A stretch of 64,000 bases of DNA from the NCBI RefSeq assembly GCF_002831565.1, contig NZ_CP025096.1:868001-932000 (forward strand), in the 5' to 3' direction. This document shows, one piece after another, positions 1 through 8,229 of the stretch; the stretch's first letter is position 1; each line of letters starts with the position of its first letter. The DNA is from Spirosoma pollinicola. Lineage in GTDB: Bacteria; Bacteroidota; Bacteroidia; Cytophagales; Spirosomataceae. The position numbers and the translations under genes are program-made. The notes beneath the pieces were generated by a model. It saw only the letters and a program-made list of their open reading frames with translations. It had not been told where the DNA came from and made no database searches.

Positions 1-269
1 GCCGATTTACCGGCTACGCCAAGTAAGGCATTTGAAATTTCAAGCAGCCGACTTCCCAGGATTGGATGATCCAGGTAGGCTTTGGCTTCCCGTTTATCGT
101 TCAGGGAATAAAATTTCGCCGTTTCACTGATACCAAGACCTTTAATTTGTGGAAATATATACCACATCCAGTGGCTCTGTTTTCGTCCGTTCTTTATTTC
201 CCTTAAGGCTGTGGAATAATCGTTTATCTGGGCGTCTAAAAATCGCTTCAGGTTTGGTTCTGATTGCAT
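1..269 (-). CDS. DUF1810 family protein (3' end outside window)
   Basis: The first 89 codons of a gene that runs off the left edge. The start is the ATG at 267-269. The visible protein begins MQSEPNLKRFLDAQ and contains GRKQSHWMWYIFPQIKGLG followed by ETAKFYSLNDKREAKAYLDHP and then ILGSRLLE, the characteristic core of DUF1810 proteins, which are usually about 140 to 150 residues. I know of no established biochemical role. These are small soluble proteins with no signal peptide, and none is visible here. The gene points away from nothing in the window and shares no operon with the GH28 gene, whose stop lies 46 bp upstream of this start on the same strand; co-transcription is possible but unproven. 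Confidence 0.8.
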   Translation of the reverse strand, partial: MQSEPNLKRFLDAQINDYSTALREIKNGRKQSHWMWYIFPQIKGLGISETAKFYSLNDKREAKAYLDHPILGSRLLEISNALLGVAGKS

Positions 270-314
270 AAGAGATCCGTTTTATGACGGTAAACTGAGA
301 AGAGTCAATCTTGT

Positions 315-1643
315 TTAGTCCATGATCCTGTGGTTGACGTTCACATTTTTGAGCGTAAATCCATTAACAACTTTTTTATTGATAGCCGCGTTTTTACTCT
401 CAACTTCGAAATTTTCAAACGTAAAATTTGAAAGCTTGTCGTACTCTGAAATAGCCACGTCGAAGAAGGTATCACAGCGAAGCTCGATATTTTTGAGGCT
501 CACATGGTCGCAGTAGGAAAGAGGAACATCCGGTCGTCCCTGTAAATCAAAAAACTGTGTCCAGGGCTTTACATACAGAAGGCTGTGCGCCTGGCCTTTT
601 ATGTTTTCAACCAGAATGTATTCGTAAAGCTGTGGTGTATCGGGCCTCATCTTAAGCCATAACACCCGGCTAGCCTCCTTCACAAAACAATTTCGCATAA
701 CGATGTTTCGGTTATGAATCGCTTCACTCCCACAGGTAAGCGCCGAATGGCAAAACCCGAATTCACAGTCTTCGATGATGATATTGGTATTCGCGCCGTT
801 GCTCGGCACACGGTCGGCCCAGGGGCCTTTGCCGCCTTTCAGCGCAATTGCGTCATCATTAACCGACATATAGCACCCTTTAATCAGTACGTTTGTGCAG
901 GCGTCTATATCTATGGCATCCGTACTTGGTGCTTTCACCGGCTGGTAGGGCGAATAAATATGGGCATCCAGAATTTTCACATTCTGGCATTGATAATAAT
1001 GACTTGTCCAGAAACCCGAATTATGCAGGTTTACATCCTGAACCTGTACATTGTTGCATTTCCAGATAAACACAAGGCGTGGGCGGGATACCTCCAGATT
1101 CGTGCAGTTTGGATCTTGTTTTCGTCTGGCCCAGAACGCTTCCCAGAAGCGCAACCCATTCCCATCTATCGTCCCTTTTCCTGATATCGAAAACCCATTT
1201 ACCTGGTAGGCATTAACCAAGGCCGCGAAGTAATCCAGGCTTTGCCCTTCCATTCGGGACGGTAATTTTGGGTAGTCGGCAATGTTGTCAGAGCCTTTAA
1301 GAACGGCCTTTTCTGCCAGGTGCAAATGGGTTTTGTTCTTGAAAAATAAAGCGCCACTCATAAATGTACCCTTCGGGATCACGATGACACCCCCACCCTT
1401 CCGGGCTGCGAGATCAATCACCTTCTGAATAGCGTCGGTCTGAACAAGTGTGCTGTCTGATTTTGCGCCAAAGTCAGTAATGACATACGTCTTTCCAAGT
1501 TGCGCCAGGCTCATTTTCAGGGTAGTTGTAAACCAGCTGCTGATCGGACTGCCATCCGGAAACGATGGCTTCATCACTTTTTGCGCAAAAAGTTGTTCGC
1601 TCAGGAACAACATACACATCAGGGCCACTGCTATTGATTTCAT
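315..1643 (-). CDS. Secreted glycoside hydrolase family 28 (polygalacturonase-like)
   Basis: A 442-residue secreted enzyme of the pectin-degrading GH28 family, which cleaves galacturonan or rhamnogalacturonan with inversion. Residues 1-20 form a signal peptide (hydrophobic MKSIAVALMCMLFLSEQLFA). Residues 52-120 hold the N-terminal turn of the right-handed beta-helix (ITDFGAKSD, GGGVIVIPKGTF). The catalytic aspartates are visible in STDAIDID (240-247) and NDDAIALKGG (262-271). The usual Gly-His-Gly site appears as GFCHSALTCGSE (296-307), and the substrate-binding lysine is in RVLWLKMRP (326-334). The length is normal and the ATG at 1643 is followed at once by the signal sequence. The exact pectin substrate cannot be read from the sequence. 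It faces a divergent DUF983 gene across a 201-bp spacer. Confidence 0.9.
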   Translation of the reverse strand: MKSIAVALMCMLFLSEQLFAQKVMKPSFPDGSPISSWFTTTLKMSLAQLGKTYVITDFGAKSDSTLVQTDAIQKVIDLAARKGGGVIVIPKGTFMSGALFFKNKTHLHLAEKAVLKGSDNIADYPKLPSRMEGQSLDYFAALVNAYQVNGFSISGKGTIDGNGLRFWEAFWARRKQDPNCTNLEVSRPRLVFIWKCNNVQVQDVNLHNSGFWTSHYYQCQNVKILDAHIYSPYQPVKAPSTDAIDIDACTNVLIKGCYMSVNDDAIALKGGKGPWADRVPSNGANTNIIIEDCEFGFCHSALTCGSEAIHNRNIVMRNCFVKEASRVLWLKMRPDTPQLYEYILVENIKGQAHSLLYVKPWTQFFDLQGRPDVPLSYCDHVSLKNIELRCDTFFDVAISEYDKLSNFTFENFEVESKNAAINKKVVNGFTLKNVNVNHRIMD

Positions 1644-1844
1644 ATTTAATTACGTTCTGCCCAAAATATTTATTGATAATTCAGCAATATGCTCATCTTT
1701 TTGACATCGTCTTTCATACCCATTCCCTTACAATAAGCCCTTGATGAACAAAAACCCATAAAGTTAGTAGTCATAGCAGTAGAACGTTTGGTTCAGTTGA
1801 GGGCATATCACAGACGAAGTACAAGTTAATCGAGGAGCAAGAAC

Positions 1845-2231
1845 ATGGGTAAAGGAAGTAAACTCTATAGTATTTTTTTCAATAAATGTCCCCGTTGTCA
1901 AACTGGCAATTTCTTCGCCGTCAACAACCCCTATATCCTTAAGCGATTTGACAAAATGAATGATCAGTGTCCCTGCTGCGGGGAGCGATTCAGCCGCGAA
2001 CCTGGCTATTACACGGGCGCTCTTTATGTGAGTTACGCCTACTACGTGGCCCTGATTGTGACCTGCTTTGTTTTATTTGAGGTAATTATGGATATGAATC
2101 TGACAATTTTTCTACTCATTTTAGTGGCGCTTATCATTCTACTGACCCCACCCGTTTTCCGCCTGGCTCGTTTGACCTGGATCAATTTTTTCGTTTCGTT
2201 TGATCCTACTAAACCAACTCATTGCCCCTAA
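1845..2231 (+). CDS. DUF983 membrane protein with two zinc-ribbon-like CxxC pairs
   Basis: A 128-residue protein of the DUF983 family, common in Bacteroidota and alphaproteobacteria and of unknown function. CPRC (15-18) and CPCC (42-45) look like a rubredoxin or zinc-ribbon knuckle. The conserved REPGYYTGALYVSYAYY lies before two predicted membrane helices (about 60-80 and 86-106). The C-terminal RLTWINFFVSFDP is typical of the family. It is transcribed alone, divergently from the GH28 gene. Metal binding is inferred from the cysteines only. Confidence 0.85.
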   Translation: MGKGSKLYSIFFNKCPRCQTGNFFAVNNPYILKRFDKMNDQCPCCGERFSREPGYYTGALYVSYAYYVALIVTCFVLFEVIMDMNLTIFLLILVALIILLTPPVFRLARLTWINFFVSFDPTKPTHCP

Positions 2232-2301
2232 CGGACGTGCCTTATATTTTCTGAATGAGGAAACTAAACGTATATAAACGAACCGATCGCCTATTCAGGT
2301 A

Positions 2302-2355
2302 AGCTAATAAGTATATTTACACCCTTTTGCAAGCAAGTAAATATACTTATCAGCT
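2302..2355. repeat. 19-bp inverted repeat downstream of the DUF983 gene
   Basis: The arms 2302-2320 (AGCTAATAAGTATATTTAC) and 2337-2355 pair at 18 of 19 positions around a 16-nt loop. It lies 70 nt after the DUF983 stop and could act as a terminator, although the stem is very AT-rich. The right arm contains AGTAAATATACTT (2336-2348), which recurs exactly at 11589-11601 on the far side of the kinase genes. Confidence 0.7.
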
Positions 2356-2563
2356 AAAATTATCAATGTTATAAGACCATATATATAATTTTCTATAAAC
2401 TTAAGATATTGATTAGTACTCATTTATACAATTAATAGAGTTTATTATAAAATAAATCAGTGTTATTTAGCTATAATTCTTATTTTTGTTGATAAACAAT
2501 TAACTATAAGTTAATCAATATTGCTTAAAAGTTAATTACTCAACATTGATCTTAACTTGGTAC

Positions 2564-2606
2564 AAATCCATATAATCGAGGCATCTCTGCTTGCTTATAT
2601 GGATTT
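2564..2606. repeat. 12-bp perfect inverted repeat in the leader of the REC-LytTR gene
   Basis: AAATCCATATAA (2564-2575) and TTATATGGATTT (2595-2606) are perfect complements separated by 19 nt. The element lies about 165 nt before the ATG of the REC-LytTR regulator. A dimeric regulator such as a LytTR protein could bind the two half sites, or the RNA could fold as a hairpin. The sequence does not decide between them. Confidence 0.6.
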
Positions 2607-2769
2607 CTTAAGTCAGTGATACGACTGATTTTTCTCTTCTCTTACTCAACGTACTTAACGGATCAATTCAGAACGCTGGTGTAGACCTGCTTTTTGCACA
2701 GTTCGTTTGTGTACACCGGTTTCCACCAGGCCTATATATAAATTCGCTCACAGGCGTACTAACCACTTT

Positions 2770-3510
2770 ATGCCGGTTAAAATACTTTATATTGAAGATG
2801 ATTTACTTGTACGTGAAAACGTAGCTGAATTGCTGATGCTCAGAGGCTTTGACGTCTCCTTAGCCTCTGATGGAATGGAGGGAATTAGGCTAATCGATCA
2901 GGTAGTACCTGATTTAATTTTATGTGACATCTCCATGCCGGATATAGATGGTCATCAGGTGTTGACATCCACTCGTAGCATTCCCGCTTTGTCACATATA
3001 CCGTTCATCTTTTTAACAGCAAAAGCGGATATGATTGACCTACGCAAGGCTATGGAGTTAGGTGCCGACGATTACTTGGCCAAACCTTTTTCAATCAGCG
3101 GCTTGTTGGCCGCCATTGCCACCCGATTGAAAAGAGTCGAACAGCAAGGCCGAATAGCCTTGTCAACTAATTTTTTAACTACAGTTAAGGGCCGCAATGA
3201 GCGTGGCTATATGCTGTTGAAGATCAACGAGTGCCGTTGCTTCAATACCCAAAAGAGGGGCTATTTTGTCTGGCATTCACGGGGCCTTTTTCATCTCAGT
3301 ATTACCCTCGATAAGTTAATGCAAGGACTTGATCCTCAGCAATTTTTCAGAGCTAACCGGCATTTTATTTTACACCGCAGCAGCATTCTGGAATATAACT
3401 ATTGGGAGAAAGGCAAGTATTGCATACAAATAAATAGTACTGGTAACACTCAGGAAGTGATTTTACCCAAGGCCCGGTTTAAAGCTTTTAAGAATTGGCT
3501 ACAAGGCTAG
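2770..3510 (+). CDS. Response regulator, REC plus LytTR-type DNA-binding domain
   Basis: A 246-residue response regulator. Residues 4-120 are a receiver domain with acidic E9, D10 and D11, phospho-acceptor D53 (LILCDISMPDIDG), T83 and K105 (DYLAKPF). Residues about 140-246 resemble a LytTR DNA-binding domain, with FFRANRHFILHRSSI as its most conserved stretch. I start at the ATG at 2770 because it opens directly on the receiver fold; an in-frame ATG at 2707 would add 21 residues with no family match. A two-component kinase gene follows 36 bp downstream, which suggests an operon. The LytTR domain is the only obvious DNA-binding output in the island, so this is probably its transcriptional effector. 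Confidence 0.9.
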   Translation: MPVKILYIEDDLLVRENVAELLMLRGFDVSLASDGMEGIRLIDQVVPDLILCDISMPDIDGHQVLTSTRSIPALSHIPFIFLTAKADMIDLRKAMELGADDYLAKPFSISGLLAAIATRLKRVEQQGRIALSTNFLTTVKGRNERGYMLLKINECRCFNTQKRGYFVWHSRGLFHLSITLDKLMQGLDPQQFFRANRHFILHRSSILEYNYWEKGKYCIQINSTGNTQEVILPKARFKAFKNWLQG

Positions 3511-3546
3511 CCTACTCTCTATTACCGCTACTATACTATATAGATT

Positions 3547-6500
3547 ATGAATCAGGATAGAAATCTATTTAAACTAGGAATTGATAACTATTTACAGGGT
3601 ATTGCTATAGTTAAACCGGTTAGTTGTACGGGGAGTGAAATAACCGGATTTTGCTGTCAGTATGTCAATCCGGCGTTTGCCCGGATTCTTGCTAAATCAA
3701 CTAACCAGTTAATTGGTCAACCGATTGGCAAGCTATTTTCGAATGAAACAGATACTGAACTCATCAATGAATTACAATACGTTTACCAGACCGGAGAACC
3801 CCGACAGTGGCTCCACTATGATCAGGGGAGGTGTCTTGGAATGGCATTACTTCGGGTAGACGAACAGGTTATGATTAGCCTGCAGGATGTTAGTGAACAA
3901 AAACGGGTGGAACATGACTTGAAGCGACGGTTGGAAATGGAGGCCATCAGTTCGCGTATTTTACACAAGCTACTCAACCTTGACGACTACCAGCTGGACA
4001 ACACAATTGTTGATGCTTTAGAGCAGGTTGGTCTACATATTGGTGCCGGACGGGCATCCGTTTTTTTGTATTCAGATGATTACCAGCGAGGCAGTTGTAA
4101 CTATGAATGGTGCGCGCCCACGATGCCATCCCAAAAGAGTGCTATCCAGCAAGTACCCGTAACGCAATTTGGCTGGACTTACAGGCAAGTGGAACAAGGG
4201 AAGCTTATTCATGTAACCGTCGACCAGCTACCGCCCGAAGCCGGGCAGGAAAAAGCAATTCTGACTAAAGCACTGATTTATTCAATGACCCTTGTACCCC
4301 TGGTGCATCAGGGAAAAGTGCAGGGGTTTATTGGCTTCTACACGGTGAAGGAAACCCATACCTGGGATAACCATGACGTTTCGCTGCTGGAAACATTAGC
4401 CACTCTGCTCACAAGCCTGCTGCAACGACTTAAGAAAGAAACCGCCTTCGTCCGGGCAAACCAGCGGCTGGAAGGATTAAATGAAATCGATAAAGCATTA
4501 CTAAGTTATCGACTAAATAATCAGTCTCCCCTATCCATTGCCATGAAGTACCTACAATTCATGGTTCCCTTTGATCGATTAACCATACTCCGGCTAGATG
4601 CTGACGCAACTATAACAACGGTCCACTACACCGTGACCGATGGGACGATGACTGTCTGTTCTGATGAAACCACCGTTCTTTCGATCCCCGGCTTTCAGGA
4701 TCAATTTCCGCAGCCAGACGACCTGTTCGACTATCCCGACTTGCAAATTCATGCTGGCGGCCTGTCCGATACCTTGGATCTATATACGCAGGGATTTCGC
4801 TCGGCGCTTCTTATTCCTTTGTTCTATAAACAAGAATGCATTGGTGCGTTCCTTATGGCATCTATAAGTCCTTATTTTTTTACCGAGGAGTACAGCCAGA
4901 TTGCCCGTGAGTTAACAGGTTCGTTGAGTATGGTCTTATATCAGCAGCAGTTAACCGAACAGATCAATCACCAAACGAATCAATTGACACAGCAAATTGA
5001 TGACCGAAAGCGAGAGATTTCTCAATTGTCTAATTTACATAAAGCGATTCTGAAACATGCCGGCCAGGCTATTATCTCGACAAACCATGAAGGGATCATT
5101 CAGACAGCCAATCAGGCCTGTGCCGAATTACTGGGGTTTGAGATTGAAGAACTCATTGGCCGGACCACTCGGTTTGAACGGGATTCGCCAGAAAGTCCAC
5201 TTAAGTTCGTTACCTACAAGCCTGATGACCCAACCTGCCCACCCTTGAACAACAACCTGGACGAACTAACGGCTCAGGGCTATTTTATATGTGAATGTGA
5301 CGTTGTAGGTCTATTTGGCCAACGGATACCCGCTTTATTAACTACAAGCAGCTTACATGATGAAGACGGAATCTTACTGGGGTATGTAGGTATCGCTACA
5401 GATATCTCTGCATTGAAAACAGTGGAGGCCCGGTTACACAGTACTAATCAACGTCTTGAACTGGCTACTCAGGCCGCGTGCCAGGGCATTTGGGAAGTTG
5501 ATATGGAAACCAACCTGCTAAGCTGGGACGATCGGGTTTGGGAAATTTATGGGATGGAGCCAAGCCAAACACCGGTTGAATTTCCGGATTTTTTAGCCTT
5601 AATCCATCCCGATGATCTTCCGGATTTTATGGATCGTTTTCAACACGACTTAGATAGCGGGTCGATTGCGAACGTGACCCGCATCATTCGTCCAGACGGG
5701 GCCGTTCGCTATGTCCAGGCAATCGGGCACGTAATCTATGACCGGCAGGGGAAGCCCATCCGTCAAATTGGTATTATCTGGGATATCACGGCGCAAAAAG
5801 AGGCCGAAAGAGCCATTCAGGAAAGCGAACAGCGCTTTAGAGAAATTGCCGAAAATGTTGATGAGCTTTTCTGGGTGCATCAGGCCGACCCATTTAAACT
5901 ACTCTATGTGAACCCCGCTTTTGAAAGACTGTGGCATATGAACCCCCACTCGCCTGAGAAAAAACTTAGTTCATTATTAAAAATAATCGAACCGGAAGAC
6001 CATACGGCCGTTCTGGCGTTGATTGACCAATACAAAGCGGGGCAGGAAGGTCAACTGTATTTTCGGTTAATAATAACGAATCAACCCATTCGCTGGCTAT
6101 TTGTTCGCACGTTTATCATACGCGATGCGTCCGGTAAAGTCATTCGTCATATTGGTATTGCAAACGATGTAACCATCCATAAGGAAAAGGAATTGATTTT
6201 AGAAAAAGCACTTTTGCGGGAACAGGATCTGAATCAATTAAAATCGCAATTTGTTTCGACGGCTTCTCATGAATTCCGTACGCCACTAGCCACCATTCAG
6301 TCGAGTGCCGATTTAATAAAGTTGTATCTGGACATGCCGTTTGAGAACTCCAGCATTCAGGTGAAAAAGCATCTGGCAGTTATCGATAGGCAAATTGAAC
6401 AGTTCAATATCCTGCTAACCGACATTCTGACCATTGGCACGATTGAATCAGGCAACGTAAAATTCAAACCGACCTGGGTCGATATCAAATCTGTATGCCA

Positions 6501-6948
6501 GGAAATCATAACTACTCACTTCAGCCAGTCAAACCAAGATAGCGTTCAGCTGGTACAGGAAGGAACGCCCCACCCCGTGTTTCTTGACGAAAAGTTGATT
6601 CGTAATGTACTGGTTAACCTGCTCTCGAATGCGGTTAAATTTTCGAACACACGCCCCTGTTTGCGCATCTGCTTTGAGCATGACCGCCTGCTTCTGGAGG
6701 TTAAGGATGAGGGAATTGGCATACCGGCTAAAGATATCTCAAATCTTTTTCAGGCTTTTTACAGGGCCAGTAATACAAACGCTATTCCGGGTACCGGCCT
6801 GGGGTTGGTAATTACCAGACAATTTATTGATCTGCACAAAGGGCATCTGGACATCCAAAGTGTAGAAAAAAAAGGGACCACCTGTACCGTTACGTTGCCA
6901 ATCAAACAGGCGTATGAAGTGGAGGTAACTTCAGTCGTTCACGCCTGA
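3547..6948 (+). CDS. Multi-sensor histidine kinase (PAS, GAF, GAF, PAS, PAS, PAS, HisKA, HATPase)
   Basis: A 1133-residue soluble sensor kinase with no membrane helix. In order I see a PAS-like region (about 1-115), two GAF-like regions (about 130-290 and 310-470), a short glutamine-rich coiled coil (about 470-495), three PAS/PAC units (about 500-625, 635-755 and 760-885), a HisKA domain with phospho-acceptor H908 (TASHEFRTPLATI), and a HATPase_c domain with N box (LLSNAVKFS), G1 (DEGIGIP) and G2 (GTGLGLVIT). All kinase boxes are intact. The ligands of the sensor domains cannot be predicted. It lies between a REC-LytTR regulator and a REC-kinase fusion, all on the same strand. The last PAS unit opens with SEQRFREIAENVDELFW, shared almost exactly with the kinase at 8230, which points to duplication. 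Confidence 0.9.
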   Translation: MNQDRNLFKLGIDNYLQGIAIVKPVSCTGSEITGFCCQYVNPAFARILAKSTNQLIGQPIGKLFSNETDTELINELQYVYQTGEPRQWLHYDQGRCLGMALLRVDEQVMISLQDVSEQKRVEHDLKRRLEMEAISSRILHKLLNLDDYQLDNTIVDALEQVGLHIGAGRASVFLYSDDYQRGSCNYEWCAPTMPSQKSAIQQVPVTQFGWTYRQVEQGKLIHVTVDQLPPEAGQEKAILTKALIYSMTLVPLVHQGKVQGFIGFYTVKETHTWDNHDVSLLETLATLLTSLLQRLKKETAFVRANQRLEGLNEIDKALLSYRLNNQSPLSIAMKYLQFMVPFDRLTILRLDADATITTVHYTVTDGTMTVCSDETTVLSIPGFQDQFPQPDDLFDYPDLQIHAGGLSDTLDLYTQGFRSALLIPLFYKQECIGAFLMASISPYFFTEEYSQIARELTGSLSMVLYQQQLTEQINHQTNQLTQQIDDRKREISQLSNLHKAILKHAGQAIISTNHEGIIQTANQACAELLGFEIEELIGRTTRFERDSPESPLKFVTYKPDDPTCPPLNNNLDELTAQGYFICECDVVGLFGQRIPALLTTSSLHDEDGILLGYVGIATDISALKTVEARLHSTNQRLELATQAACQGIWEVDMETNLLSWDDRVWEIYGMEPSQTPVEFPDFLALIHPDDLPDFMDRFQHDLDSGSIANVTRIIRPDGAVRYVQAIGHVIYDRQGKPIRQIGIIWDITAQKEAERAIQESEQRFREIAENVDELFWVHQADPFKLLYVNPAFERLWHMNPHSPEKKLSSLLKIIEPEDHTAVLALIDQYKAGQEGQLYFRLIITNQPIRWLFVRTFIIRDASGKVIRHIGIANDVTIHKEKELILEKALLREQDLNQLKSQFVSTASHEFRTPLATIQSSADLIKLYLDMPFENSSIQVKKHLAVIDRQIEQFNILLTDILTIGTIESGNVKFKPTWVDIKSVCQEIITTHFSQSNQDSVQLVQEGTPHPVFLDEKLIRNVLVNLLSNAVKFSNTRPCLRICFEHDRLLLEVKDEGIGIPAKDISNLFQAFYRASNTNAIPGTGLGLVITRQFIDLHKGHLDIQSVEKKGTTCTVTLPIKQAYEVEVTSVVHA

Positions 6949-7004
6949 CCTTAACCAAAACATGTCAATCAGATACGGCACCAAAACTAATTATAGTAAA
7001 ACCA

Positions 7005-8105
7005 ATGGCTATTCAACTACTTGTTATTGAAGATGATCCCCAGATTAATGAAAACCTGGAGGAACTACTAACCCTTAAGGGATTTCAGGTTGAAACGGCA
7101 ATGGATGGTATGCAGGGCATTGGTAAGGCTCTGCTACACCCGCCGGATCTGATCTTGTGTGACATTATGATGCCGGTCATTGATGGGTATCAGGTATTGA
7201 AGATGGTCCGCAATAACCGACTGACAGCCAACACCCCGTTTATATTCCTGACCGCGAAAACGGAATCAGCCGATATCCGACAAGGTATGGCACTGGGAGC
7301 TGACGATTACCTGACCAAGCCCTTTACATATGAGCACCTAAAATCGGCGATAGACAGCCGTTTACAGCGCGAAGAACTCCGCAGAATCGCTCTGAAAGCA
7401 CAAATCGAGACCTTTCGGCATAACCTGATGGCTGTGTCGAGTCATGAATACAACACGCCACTGACCAGTATCATTGGTTTTTCCAGCATATTGATGACCA
7501 GGCATCAGCAGTTGAGTGACGCAGACACTGAGATGATGGCCAGAATGATCAATTTAAGCGGCATACGGCTCAAACGATCACTGGACAATGTTCAACTGAT
7601 GGACGTTTTGCAGCGGCTTAACCCCACTCACAGTGCCTATAGCACGTATACCACTGGTAGGACGTCCATATCATCGTTACTCATTGCCGACTATGTGCTG
7701 GCTGTTGAGCAACGACAGAGCCGCCAGATTTCATGTCAGTTTGACGTGGAAACAGCTCAAATCGGCCTTTCGGAAGCCAATCTCAAAACCTGTCTGGACG
7801 AATTAATTGATAACGCATTCAAGTTCTCGCAGGTCGACCAAAGCATCTTGCTGCGGGGAGAAATCGTTGATGCCGGCTACCGTATTACCATTACCAGTCA
7901 GGGTCAGCACTTCAAACAGGAAGACATCCCTCACATTTCGCCCTACAAGCAATTTGATAGAGATTACTACGAACAACAGGGCTTTGGGCTGGGCTTGTCT
8001 ATCGTCAAAAAAATTATTGAGCTAAACCAGGGACAGCTAACGGTGAGCAGTGCTTCACAGGGAGTGACAACGGTAAAGATCGACTTACCGACGTTGATTA
8101 ATTAA
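7005..8105 (+). CDS. REC-HisKA-HATPase fusion (hybrid sensor without input domain)
   Basis: A 366-residue protein with the receiver domain first (D53, T83, K105, at the same positions as in the regulator at 2770) and a kinase module behind it. The HisKA helix carries H147 in SSHEYNTPLTSI, where the usual Arg after HE(L/F) is replaced by Asn. The N box is present (DELIDNAFKFS, N270) and so is a glycine-rich G2 (GFGLGLS, 326-332). The G1 box, normally DxGxG, reads TSQGQHF (297-303) and lacks the aspartate that contacts adenine. It may be a weak kinase or a phosphotransfer intermediate whose receiver is loaded by a neighbouring kinase. It lies 56 bp after the first large kinase. Confidence 0.87.
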   Translation: MAIQLLVIEDDPQINENLEELLTLKGFQVETAMDGMQGIGKALLHPPDLILCDIMMPVIDGYQVLKMVRNNRLTANTPFIFLTAKTESADIRQGMALGADDYLTKPFTYEHLKSAIDSRLQREELRRIALKAQIETFRHNLMAVSSHEYNTPLTSIIGFSSILMTRHQQLSDADTEMMARMINLSGIRLKRSLDNVQLMDVLQRLNPTHSAYSTYTTGRTSISSLLIADYVLAVEQRQSRQISCQFDVETAQIGLSEANLKTCLDELIDNAFKFSQVDQSILLRGEIVDAGYRITITSQGQHFKQEDIPHISPYKQFDRDYYEQQGFGLGLSIVKKIIELNQGQLTVSSASQGVTTVKIDLPTLIN

Positions 8106-8229
8106 ACTATCTATCCTTTCGACAGAAACTGATTATGAACCTAGGCATTTATTTATCAGCCGTTTATCTCTCCTATTTTGCTTACTCAACGAAGGCCTGT
8201 TTTAGTTCTAGTACACAGTTTATAACTTC

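Larger units (their letters stand above)
2232..2769. other. AT-rich 538-bp spacer upstream of the signalling island
   Basis: There is no convincing coding sequence here. The stretch is markedly richer in A and T than the neighbouring genes and carries two strong inverted repeats, at 2302-2355 and 2564-2606, which are listed separately. It ends at the REC-LytTR start codon, so it probably holds that gene's promoter and leader. I could not fix a promoter with confidence. Confidence 0.5.

Noticed and set aside
714-1184. 156-codon plus-strand open frame inside the GH28 gene
   Set aside because: It is wholly antisense to a gene with clear catalytic motifs, has no family resemblance and no signal or domain.
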